DNA of 6,817 nucleotides from Actinomycetota bacterium (lineage in GTDB: Bacteria > Actinomycetota > Actinomycetes > Nanopelagicales > Nanopelagicaceae). The notes below the pieces were generated by a model. The model ran no database searches. It was not told the origin of the DNA and saw only the letters and a program-made list of their open reading frames with translations. Positions 1 through 6,139 of this stretch are shown in pieces. Where the stretch lies: positions 1-6,817 of the forward strand of contig SXRC01000097.1 of NCBI GenBank assembly GCA_005793655.1, in the 5' to 3' direction. The first letter of the stretch is position 1. Every line of letters begins with the position of its first letter. The translations under genes were made by a program, and so were the position numbers.

Positions 1-596
1 GCAATCGCAGGAAATGGCGGACGTAGTCGAGGTTGACCACGAAATCCTTCTAATGAATCAAGTAAGGCAGTCTCTTCACCACATATATATGCACCGGCGC
101 CAACATGTACTACCAATTCTAAATCAAATCCTTTTCCTAAGATATTTTTGCCCAACAAACCAGCTGCATAAGCATCCTCTATTGCTTGCTGAACCCTGCG
201 CACCACATGAGTGACTTCACCTCTGATGTAAATGAATGCGTAGTTTGCCCTGATTGCATATGAACCAATAATTACGCCCTCAATTAATACATGCGGATTT
301 GCCATTAATAATGGCGTATCTTTACAAGTGCCTGGCTCTGACTCATCTGCGTTGACTACAAAGTAATGTTCTTTATTATCTCCTTGTGGAATAAAACCCC
401 ATTTATTACCAGTTGGAAAACCAGCACCACCACGGCCGCGTAATCCCGAATCTTTTACTAACTGAATTATTTCATCAGGCTTCATTTCCAAAGCTTTGGT
501 AACCGCGCTATAACCACCATGACGTTTATATCCGGCGATAGTAAAAGAGTCTGGTTCATCCCAATGTGCGGAAAGAACTGGAGTTAATTTACTCAT
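1..596 (-). CDS. nuoF: NADH-quinone oxidoreductase subunit F (NuoF), N-terminal part; gene runs off the left edge
   Basis: NuoF is the cytoplasmic complex I subunit that binds FMN and NADH and takes the hydride from NADH. Only the first 198 codons are in the window (family length is about 430-450 residues). Visible motifs are the glycine-rich FMN-binding loop GLRGRGGAGFPTGNKW (residues 51-66), VNADESEPGTCKD (81-93), the segment GAGAYICGEETALLDSLEG (166-184) and PRLRPPFPA (189-197). These match the family closely. The cysteines that bind iron-sulfur cluster N3 lie in the missing C-terminal part, so they cannot be checked. The ATG overlaps the nuoE TGA as ATGA, with AAAGGG six bases before the start serving as a plausible ribosome binding site. 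It is the sixth gene of a nuoABCDEF run; nuoG and later genes are expected beyond the edge. The identification is secure. Confidence 0.97.
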   Translation of the reverse strand, partial: MSKLTPVLSAHWDEPDSFTIAGYKRHGGYSAVTKALEMKPDEIIQLVKDSGLRGRGGAGFPTGNKWGFIPQGDNKEHYFVVNADESEPGTCKDTPLLMANPHVLIEGVIIGSYAIRANYAFIYIRGEVTHVVRRVQQAIEDAYAAGLLGKNILGKGFDLELVVHVGAGAYICGEETALLDSLEGFRGQPRLRPPFPAI

Positions 597-1219
597 GCCC
601 CACCCTTTGCTTTCTTTAAACCAAGCAGTGTTGCATCCCCTGCTTGCACTCCTTCATTAGCAAGTCCATCTGAAATTCCTGCCAAGACGGCAGAGTTTTG
701 TTTCCATGTTCTTAAAGTTTTTGGACCTCTAGTTGGCGCAGGTGGATTGCCAGCTCTGGCACTATCAACTAAATCTTTAACTGATTGCACAGTTTGATTG
801 TCATAAAACTCCCAATTGACCATTACAACCGGTGCGTAATCACATGCTGCGTTGCACTCAATATGTTCTACTGAAACTTTACCATCGCTAGTTACACCAT
901 CATTTTCAATTCCAAGATGTTCTTTTACTGAATCAAATATTAAATCCCCACCCATTACTGCGCATAAGGTATTGGTACAGATACCAACATGGTATTCACC
1001 AACTGGCTTAGTTTTATACTGAGTATAAAACGATGAAACTGCATTTACTTCAGCGGTTGCCAGATCTAGTTTTTTACCAATTAATTCAATTGCGTCATTG
1101 GTTATATACCCATCAATTGATTGTGTGTAATGAAGCAACGGCATAATTGCAGATCGTTTACGTGGATATCTTGCAATTATCGAATCCATAACTGAAATTT
1201 GATCTGATGTATAAGCCAT
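593..1219 (-). CDS. nuoE: NADH-quinone oxidoreductase subunit E (NuoE), thioredoxin-like [2Fe-2S] protein
   Basis: NuoE sits in the NADH-oxidising arm of complex I on the cytoplasmic side and holds the [2Fe-2S] cluster N1a. The protein is 208 residues. An N-terminal helical part (about 1-70, with PLLHYTQSIDGYI and AVSSFYTQYKTKP) precedes a thioredoxin-like domain. Its four cluster ligands are visible as C81-x4-C86 (in ICTNTLC) and C122-x3-C126 (in ECNAACDYAPVV), the family pattern. From about residue 155 there is an extension with the proline-rich stretch AGNPPAPTRGPKTLRTWKQ, typical of actinobacterial NuoE and longer than the E. coli form. The ATG shares one base with the nuoD stop (TAATG), and the TGA overlaps the nuoF start, so translation is probably coupled on both sides. 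Its own Shine-Dalgarno sequence is weak (a GGGG about ten bases upstream), which fits coupling. Confidence 0.97.
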   Translation of the reverse strand: MAYTSDQISVMDSIIARYPRKRSAIMPLLHYTQSIDGYITNDAIELIGKKLDLATAEVNAVSSFYTQYKTKPVGEYHVGICTNTLCAVMGGDLIFDSVKEHLGIENDGVTSDGKVSVEHIECNAACDYAPVVMVNWEFYDNQTVQSVKDLVDSARAGNPPAPTRGPKTLRTWKQNSAVLAGISDGLANEGVQAGDATLLGLKKAKGGA

Positions 1220-2559
1220 TATCGATCAACCCCACCCATTACTGGATCAATTGAAGCAACCGCTGCAATTACATCTGAAATTTGTCCGCCCTCACACATC
1301 GCTGCAGTGGATTGCAAATTATTAAAGGATGGATCACGGAAGTGAACACGATAAGGGCGAGTACCACCATCAGAAACTAAGTGCGCACCAAGCTCCCCTC
1401 TTGGAGATTCTATTGCGGTGTACACCTGACCTGCTGGAACTCTGAATCCTTCAGTTACTAACTTGAAATGATGAATCAAAGCCTCCATTGATTCACCCAT
1501 TATTTCTCTGATGTGATTAAGTGAATTGCCCATTCCATCTGCACCCACTGATAATTGCGATGGCCAAGCGATCTTCTTATCAGCAACCATAACTGGCTGT
1601 CCTTCTAATTTCTCTAGCTTTAAAACGCACTGCTCAATAATTCTTAATGACTGCTCTAACTCCTGCATTCTGATTAAAAATCGACCATAAACATCACAAC
1701 TATCAGTGGTTGGAATATCAAACTCGTAATTTTCATAGCCACAATATGGCTGAGCTTTTCTTAAATCCCAAGCTAAACCAGTTGCACGAAGTACTGGACC
1801 AGTTATGCCCAGTGTTGTGCATCCAGCTAAATCTAAGTAACCAATCCCTTGGGTGCGCTTCATAAAGATTGAGTTGCCAACCAATAGTTTTTCATTATCT
1901 TTAAAGCTATGTCTTAAATCTTTTACCGTTGCTTTTATCTTGCTTAAGGCATCATCTGGTAGATCTTGAGCTAAACCACCTGGACGGATATATGCCATAT
2001 TCATTCGCAAACCAGATAGTAATTCAAATATATCTAATACTTTTTCTCGCTCTCTAAATGCAAAGATCATTGGTGAGAGTGCGCCTAACTCAAGTGCGCC
2101 AGTTCCTAGTGCAACCATGTGGGATGAAATGCGATTAAATTCCATCATCATAACTCGAATTACAGTAGCTCTTTCAGTCACATCATTAGTGATTCCAAGA
2201 AGCTTTTCAACACCAAGGCAGTATGCAGTTTCATTAAATATTGGTGACAAATAATCCATTCTGGTTACAAAAGTTACGCCTTGAGTCCAGTTTCTGAACT
2301 CAGTATTTTTCTCAATGCCGGTGTGTAAATAACCAATGCCACATCTTGTCTCAGTGATTGTTTCACCCTCTAATTCAAGAATTAATCGCAGTACACCGTG
2401 AGTAGAGGGGTGTTGTGGTCCCATATTTAAAACCACACGCTCTTCCTTCGTGGCACCAATTTCAGTGACTAATGCATCCCAATCACCACCAGTAACGGAG
2501 TAAACCCGACCTTCAGTGGTTTCTTGTGAGGATGCGTATGGATCGGTAAATGTACTCAC
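1219..2559 (-). CDS. nuoD: NADH-quinone oxidoreductase subunit D (NuoD), 49-kDa-type quinone-site subunit
   Basis: NuoD lies at the junction of the peripheral and membrane arms of complex I and forms the quinone-reduction pocket with NuoB; here the quinone should be menaquinone. The protein has 446 residues, a normal length for a NuoD not fused to NuoC. Motifs in order: MGPQHPSTHGVLRL (46-59), whose HPSTHG carries the quinone-pocket histidine known from the family; GYLHTGIEK (76-84); FNRISSHMVALGTGALELGA (141-160); REREKVLD (169-176); LRMNMAYIRPGG (184-195); SPRGELGAHLVSDGG (385-399); and the C-terminal DPVMGGVDR (438-446). The motifs descend from the large subunit of [NiFe] hydrogenases. The start is GTG, chosen because it overlaps the nuoC stop as GTGA and has AGGAG six bases upstream. 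No defects are seen. Confidence 0.97.
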   Translation of the reverse strand: MSTFTDPYASSQETTEGRVYSVTGGDWDALVTEIGATKEERVVLNMGPQHPSTHGVLRLILELEGETITETRCGIGYLHTGIEKNTEFRNWTQGVTFVTRMDYLSPIFNETAYCLGVEKLLGITNDVTERATVIRVMMMEFNRISSHMVALGTGALELGALSPMIFAFREREKVLDIFELLSGLRMNMAYIRPGGLAQDLPDDALSKIKATVKDLRHSFKDNEKLLVGNSIFMKRTQGIGYLDLAGCTTLGITGPVLRATGLAWDLRKAQPYCGYENYEFDIPTTDSCDVYGRFLIRMQELEQSLRIIEQCVLKLEKLEGQPVMVADKKIAWPSQLSVGADGMGNSLNHIREIMGESMEALIHHFKLVTEGFRVPAGQVYTAIESPRGELGAHLVSDGGTRPYRVHFRDPSFNNLQSTAAMCEGGQISDVIAAVASIDPVMGGVDR

Positions 2560-3185
2560 TTATAACTCCTGCGCTCAGATGGTGCTGGAATAGTTGCACC
2601 CTTATATTCAATCTCAATACCACCAAGTGGATAATCTTTTCGTTGTGGGAATCCAGACCAATCATCTGGCATCAAGATGCGAGTTAAACCTGGATGGTTA
2701 TCAAAAATAATTCCAAACATGTCATATGTTTCACGTTCATGCCAGTTAGTTCCTGCCCATACCTCAACTAATGAAGGTAGATGGGGATCTTTTTCAGATA
2801 CACAAACCTCTAATCTAATTCTTTGATTTCTAGTTATTGAAAGAAGTGAATATACCGAGTGTAATTCGCGTCCTATCTCACTTGGATAATGCACTCCACT
2901 GACGCTGATACACATTTCAAATCTAAGTTGATCTCTCAAAATCTTTGCCACATCAAATAGTCGATCGCGCTTTACAAATAATGTCAGTTCGCCTCGATCA
3001 ACAACCACCTTCTCTATTGCATCACTAAAGAGTGGATAGGCACGCTCTAAATCATCAGCAACCTGATCAAAATATCCACCAAATGGACGTTCTGTTGACC
3101 CAATCGTTGCAGTGGTATTTACCAAGCCACCAAACCCAGAAGTATCGCCACTTCCTTGAATTCCAAACATTCCTTTTTCGCTCAT
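2556..3185 (-). CDS. nuoC: NADH-quinone oxidoreductase subunit C (NuoC), 30-kDa-type subunit
   Basis: NuoC is a peripheral-arm subunit of complex I without cofactors; it packs against NuoD and NuoB near the quinone site. The protein has 209 residues. It opens with MFGIQGSGDTSGFGGL (6-21), a conserved start of actinobacterial NuoC. The family signature follows near the C-terminus: WHERETYDMFGIIFDNHPGL (148-167), RILMPDDW (169-176) and PQRKDYPLGG (180-189). The ATG at 3185 overlaps the nuoB stop as ATGA and is preceded by AAAGGGA at a workable distance. An in-frame ATG at residue 6 is possible, but the overlapping start fits the coupled layout better. The gene is separate from nuoD, unlike the nuoCD fusion of E. 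coli. Confidence 0.96.
   Translation of the reverse strand: MSEKGMFGIQGSGDTSGFGGLVNTTATIGSTERPFGGYFDQVADDLERAYPLFSDAIEKVVVDRGELTLFVKRDRLFDVAKILRDQLRFEMCISVSGVHYPSEIGRELHSVYSLLSITRNQRIRLEVCVSEKDPHLPSLVEVWAGTNWHERETYDMFGIIFDNHPGLTRILMPDDWSGFPQRKDYPLGGIEIEYKGATIPAPSERRSYK
2566..2570 (-). promoter_or_regulatory. Ribosome binding site of nuoD (AGGAG)
   Basis: On the minus strand AGGAG lies six bases (TTATAA) before the GTG at 2559-2557. It is the best Shine-Dalgarno match among the nuo genes in this window and supports the GTG start. It lies inside the end of nuoC, so a ribosome finishing nuoC would already be placed at the nuoD start. Confidence 0.75.
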
Positions 3186-3736
3186 GCCAACAATCCCTTT
3201 AATTGATGAGTTGGTTTTGCAGCGAGCGCTGCTGCCTCTACCTCTTTAATTATTTTCTCACGATTTGCACCTAATTTTTCATTACCAATTTGCTCATGTA
3301 ATTTTAGAATCGCATCCATCAACATCTCAGGCCTTGGTGGACACCCTGGTAAGTAAATATCTACTGGAATTATGTGATCAACACCTTGCACGATCGCATA
3401 ATTATTAAACATGCCACCTGATGAAGCGCAAGCACCCATCGCAATACTCCACTTTGGACCAGCCATTTGATCATAAACTTGACGAACAACTGGCGCCATT
3501 TTGTTACTTACTCTGCCAGCAACAATCATTAAATCTGCCTGCCGAGGGGAGGCACGAAATACTTCCATTCCAAATCTTGCTAAGTCGTATCGGCCAGCAC
3601 CTGCTGCCATCATCTCTATCGCACAACAAGCCAAACCAAAGGTTGCTGGCCATAATGAATTCTTGCGCATATAGCCGGCAAGCTTTTCAACTGTGGTTAA
3701 CAAAAAGCCACTTGGTAATTTTTCTTCTAAACCCAT
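3182..3736 (-). CDS. nuoB: NADH-quinone oxidoreductase subunit B (NuoB), carries [4Fe-4S] cluster N2
   Basis: NuoB holds cluster N2, the last iron-sulfur centre before the quinone, and forms the quinone site with NuoD. With the start used here it has 184 residues and begins MGLEEKLPSG, as actinobacterial NuoB does. The N2 ligands are all present: the adjacent pair C37-C38 (in GLACCAIEMM), C103 (in GACASSGG) and C132 (in LPGCPPRPE). The spacings of 65 and 29 residues equal those of the E. coli protein. The open frame continues 27 codons further upstream (to 3817), but that part lies inside nuoA and has no family resemblance. The ATG at 3736 follows the nuoA stop by one base (TAAAATG) and has GGAG/GGGA upstream. 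The stop overlaps the nuoC start. Confidence 0.96.
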   Translation of the reverse strand: MGLEEKLPSGFLLTTVEKLAGYMRKNSLWPATFGLACCAIEMMAAGAGRYDLARFGMEVFRASPRQADLMIVAGRVSNKMAPVVRQVYDQMAGPKWSIAMGACASSGGMFNNYAIVQGVDHIIPVDIYLPGCPPRPEMLMDAILKLHEQIGNEKLGANREKIIKEVEAAALAAKPTHQLKGLLA

Positions 3737-3737
3737 T

Positions 3738-4109
3738 TTAATCCCACTCCAGTCCACCGCGGCGCCATACATAGGCATAGGCAACAAATACGGTGGCAAT
3801 AAATAATCCCATTTCAACTAATCCAAATAGTCCCAGTTGATCAAATGCGACTGCCCATGGATATAAAAAGACAATTTCAATATCAAAGACGATAAATAAC
3901 ATAGCGGTTAAAAAATATTTAATTGGGAATCTTCCACCACCAGCTGCTTGTGGTGAGGGCTGAATTCCGCACTCATAAGCATCTGACTTCGCTCGGTTAT
4001 ACCTTTTTGGTCCAGTAAGAGCGGCAGCTAACACTGAAAAAATTGCAAAACCCAAGCCAATTGCCCCAATCGCCAGGATTGGAACATATGGATTTATTGA
4101 AGGATTCAT
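3738..4109 (-). CDS. nuoA: NADH-quinone oxidoreductase subunit A (NuoA), small membrane subunit
   Basis: NuoA is a membrane subunit at the base of the complex I peripheral arm, beside NuoH and the quinone site. The protein has 123 residues, the usual size. Three hydrophobic segments are visible at about 8-31, 62-84 and 92-115. Between the first two lies the loop with YECGIQP (45-51), whose cysteine is a known family marker; the second contains FDIEIVFLYPWA (75-86), with the conserved acidic pair. The protein ends in a charged tail (WRRGGLEWD). It is the first nuo gene, 41 nt after the menG stop on the same strand. No strong Shine-Dalgarno sequence is seen (only GACGGT directly before the ATG). 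I cannot identify a convincing promoter in the gap, so co-transcription with menG is possible. Confidence 0.95.
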   Translation of the reverse strand: MNPSINPYVPILAIGAIGLGFAIFSVLAAALTGPKRYNRAKSDAYECGIQPSPQAAGGGRFPIKYFLTAMLFIVFDIEIVFLYPWAVAFDQLGLFGLVEMGLFIATVFVAYAYVWRRGGLEWD

Positions 4110-4135
4110 ACCGTCAAATCTTATTGTTAGCCAGC

Positions 4136-4151
4136 GGTAGCTTTTGCCACC
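4136..4151 (-). other. Small hairpin between menG and nuoA
   Basis: On the minus strand GGTGGC, AAAA and GCTACC follow each other and can fold into a six-pair stem (one G-U pair) with a four-base loop. The first G is the last base of the menG TAG stop. No run of T follows, so this is not a standard intrinsic terminator. It could stabilise or separate RNA ends between menG and nuoA, or be chance; the structure is seen, the role is inferred. Confidence 0.35.
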
Positions 4152-4843
4152 TAAGCCTTATATCCAATGTGAACTGCGACAATTCCGAAGGTAAGGTCCT
4201 GCCAAGCCACAGATTTCCACCCGCATTCACGCATTATTAAGGCTAACCCGGCCTGATCTGGCCAAGCCCGAATTGATTCAGATAGGTAGATGTATGCAGC
4301 AGGATTTTTACTTATTCGCTTCGCAATTATCGGAAGTGCTTTCATTAAATAATTTAAATATGCTCTTCTAAAAATTTTATTAACTGGATGAGAGAACTCT
4401 GCAACTACAATTTTACCGCCAACTTTTGTTACTCGTAAAGCCTCTCTAAGTGCAGTATTAGAGTCGGCTGTATTACGAAGTCCAAAAGAAAGAGTTGTAA
4501 CATCAAAAGTATTTTCACTAAATGGTAATTTCAAAGCATCACCTTGAACAAATTTAATATCTTTATGCTGCCTACGACCTTGATCTAACATTCCCGCTGA
4601 AAAATCTAGCGCTGTTACTTCAGCGCCCTTATCCACCAAAGGTCTTGATGATGTTCCAGTTCCGGCTGCAATATCCAAAACTGTCATGCCACTCTTGGGA
4701 GCAATGATGCTGGTCACAGTCTTACGCCAAGCCTTACTTCTGCCTAAACTTAACAAGTCGTTTAAAAAATCATACCTACTTGCCACGCCATCAAACATTT
4801 TTGATACATCATCAGGATCTTTGTTCAGATTAGCACCGGCCAT
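4151..4843 (-). CDS. menG: Demethylmenaquinone methyltransferase (MenG/UbiE family)
   Basis: This SAM-dependent enzyme methylates demethylmenaquinone to menaquinone, the last step of the pathway. With the ATG at 4843 the protein has 230 residues, normal for the family. Motifs: VSKMFDGVASRYDFLNDLLS (13-32), the UbiE-type N-terminus; the SAM-binding motif I VLDIAAGTGTSS (55-66); acidic ALD (78-80); FVQGDALKLPF (98-108); NTFDVTTLSFGLRN (111-124); and LRVTKVGGKIVVAEFS (136-151), where a valine replaces the proline of the common KPGG. The frame is open 11 codons further, to a GTG at 4876, but that extension has no family likeness. AGGGG lies only one base before the ATG, so the ribosome site is poor and a leaderless or very short leader is possible. 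The neighbours menF and menD and the nuo genes support a menaquinone rather than ubiquinone role. Confidence 0.93.
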   Translation of the reverse strand: MAGANLNKDPDDVSKMFDGVASRYDFLNDLLSLGRSKAWRKTVTSIIAPKSGMTVLDIAAGTGTSSRPLVDKGAEVTALDFSAGMLDQGRRQHKDIKFVQGDALKLPFSENTFDVTTLSFGLRNTADSNTALREALRVTKVGGKIVVAEFSHPVNKIFRRAYLNYLMKALPIIAKRISKNPAAYIYLSESIRAWPDQAGLALIMRECGWKSVAWQDLTFGIVAVHIGYKA

Positions 4844-4871
4844 GCCCCTATTCTCTAGGCGGTAGGCTTTA

Positions 4872-4888
4872 CACACAAATCACACAAA
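4872..4888. repeat. Short tandem direct repeat CACACAAA x2 (period 9)
   Basis: CACACAAA occurs at 4872-4879 and again at 4881-4888, separated by one T. It sits in the middle of the menG/menF divergent region. Two copies at a nine-base period could be half-sites for a regulator or part of an AT-rich promoter; the repeat is seen directly and any binding function is a guess. Confidence 0.4.
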
Positions 4889-4898
4889 CAGATAGGCA

Positions 4899-4904
4899 TA
4901 AATT
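4899..4904 (+). promoter_or_regulatory. Possible -10 box of menF (TAAATT), implying a leaderless transcript
   Basis: TAAATT fits the loose TAnnnT pattern and ends five bases before the menF ATG. Transcription would then begin at or next to the A of the start codon. No Shine-Dalgarno sequence precedes this ATG, which agrees with a leaderless mRNA, a common arrangement in Actinobacteria. No -35 box at normal spacing is seen, so this is tentative. Confidence 0.3.
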
Positions 4905-4909
4905 TCATC

Positions 4910-6139
4910 ATGTCGGTTTTTATTACTACCGAAATGTTGGGAGAACATCCAACATTATCCTCGATGAATACTGATTTAGATTTAACTAGCGCATGGATAA
5001 GAAGCGGTGATGGGTTAGTAGGTTTTGGGGAGTATAAAAAATTTATTGTTACCGGTGAAGACCGTTTTGATCAGGCACGATTGTGGTGGAATGCTCAACT
5101 TTCAGAGTTTAAAATAAATAATAATGTACACGGAAGTGGCACTGGACCCTTACTTTTTGCATCATTCGCTTTTAATTCAAGCTCACCATCTTTTCTAGTA
5201 ATCCCAGAGATTGTGTTGGGGCAGAAAAACGGCAAATCATGGATAACTTGGATTGGTGATAAAAATCAACCCAGTTTAGAGAGAATTAATACCTCCTCAG
5301 TTAGTGGTGAGATTACTTGGCAGGATTCAGCTAAAGATGAAGAAGTTTGGCGGCAGCAGGTAACCAAGGCGATTACTGCTATCAAAGATGGTCTGGTGGA
5401 AAAAGTTGTACTGGCACGCGATTTAACCGCTATCTCTACCAAGGAAATTGATGCACGTAGTTTGCTGCAACGACTTGAGATTGAGTACCCATCCACATGG
5501 TTATTTCTTGTTAACGGGCTGGTGGGTGCCACTCCAGAGCTATTAGTCAGATTAAGTAAATCATTAGTAACTTCCAGAGTATTAGCTGGAACTATTCGTA
5601 AATCAGGTAATGAAGATAGAGATTTGGCATTAGCAGCATCCCTTGCAAAATCATCAAAGGATTTAGAGGAACATGAGTATGCAGTCAAGTCTGTTGCCGA
5701 CGGCCTTGCACCATTTTGTTCATCAACAAATGTGCCTGAATCACCATTTGTTTTACATCTATCAAATGTCATGCATCTTGCTACCGATGTCACAGGGGTT
5801 TTGAACAGTAGTGCAAGGCAGGCAGATATCTTTACGCTGATAGAACAGCTACACCCCTCCGCTGCAGTTTGTGGAACACCAACTGAGGTGGCAAAAAAAT
5901 ATATCTCACAACTTGAACAAATGGATAGGGGCCGTTATTCAGGCCCAGTTGGTTGGATTGATGCACAAGGTGATGGTGAGATTGCAATCGCTTTAAGGTG
6001 TGGCTTGCTTTCAGATGATCGAAAATCGATCAGAATTTTTGCTGGTTGCGGAATAGTTGCTGATTCAAATCCTGAGAAAGAGTTTGCAGAAAGTCAGTCT
6101 AAGTTAATACCAATGCGCACTGCGCTGGATACTCTCTGA
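4910..6139 (+). CDS. menF: Isochorismate synthase (MenF, chorismate-binding family)
   Basis: MenF converts chorismate to isochorismate, the entry step of menaquinone synthesis, in the cytoplasm with Mg2+. The protein has 409 residues. An N-terminal domain (about 1-130, with SAWIRSGDGLVGFGE and GTGPLLFASFAF) precedes the chorismate-binding domain. There the motifs are EKVVLARD (164-171), holding the family's catalytic lysine; GATPELLVRL (206-215); RVLAGTIRKSG (223-233); KSSKDLEEHEYAV (247-259); HLSNVMHLATDVTG (283-296); HPSAAVCGTPTEVA (315-328); GRYSGPVGWID (341-351); and IFAGCGIVADSNPEKEFAE (376-394). The acidic residues of the EEHE and PEKEFAE motifs are the usual metal ligands. The HPSAAVCGTP and AGCGIV motifs favour isochorismate synthase over anthranilate or aminobenzoate synthase, and menD and menG next door agree. 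The start lacks a ribosome binding site. The last 15 codons overlap the end of menD on the other strand. Confidence 0.93.
   Translation: MSVFITTEMLGEHPTLSSMNTDLDLTSAWIRSGDGLVGFGEYKKFIVTGEDRFDQARLWWNAQLSEFKINNNVHGSGTGPLLFASFAFNSSSPSFLVIPEIVLGQKNGKSWITWIGDKNQPSLERINTSSVSGEITWQDSAKDEEVWRQQVTKAITAIKDGLVEKVVLARDLTAISTKEIDARSLLQRLEIEYPSTWLFLVNGLVGATPELLVRLSKSLVTSRVLAGTIRKSGNEDRDLALAASLAKSSKDLEEHEYAVKSVADGLAPFCSSTNVPESPFVLHLSNVMHLATDVTGVLNSSARQADIFTLIEQLHPSAAVCGTPTEVAKKYISQLEQMDRGRYSGPVGWIDAQGDGEIAIALRCGLLSDDRKSIRIFAGCGIVADSNPEKEFAESQSKLIPMRTALDTL

Larger units (their letters stand above)
4844..4909. promoter_or_regulatory. Divergent control region between menG and menF
   Basis: This 66-bp gap separates the two opposed start codons and must hold promoter elements for menF and probably for menG and the nuo genes behind it. 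It contains two CACACAAA repeats and three copies of TAGGC (4856-4860, 4863-4867, 4893-4897). I find no clear pair of -35 and -10 boxes on either strand; TTTACA at 4868-4873 is a possible -35-like hexamer for the plus strand, but its spacing to the best -10-like hexamer is too long. The location is firm and the individual boxes are not. Confidence 0.6.

Noticed and set aside
14..214. Plus-strand open frame of 66 codons
   Set aside because: It lies antisense to the well-conserved nuoF frame and resembles no protein family.
3421..3741. Plus-strand open frame of 106 codons
   Set aside because: It is antisense to the conserved core of nuoB; the composition looks like a reverse-strand shadow.
4110..4150. 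A rho-independent terminator after menG
   Set aside because: A hairpin is present, but no T-run follows on the coding strand.
4043..4240. Plus-strand open frame of 65 codons
   Set aside because: It crosses the nuoA start, the spacer and the menG end on the opposite strand, with no recognisable sequence or ribosome site.
5266..5793. Minus-strand open frame of 175 codons inside menF
   Set aside because: It is rich in Ser, Thr and Arg as expected of an antisense shadow, and menF is conserved throughout this stretch.
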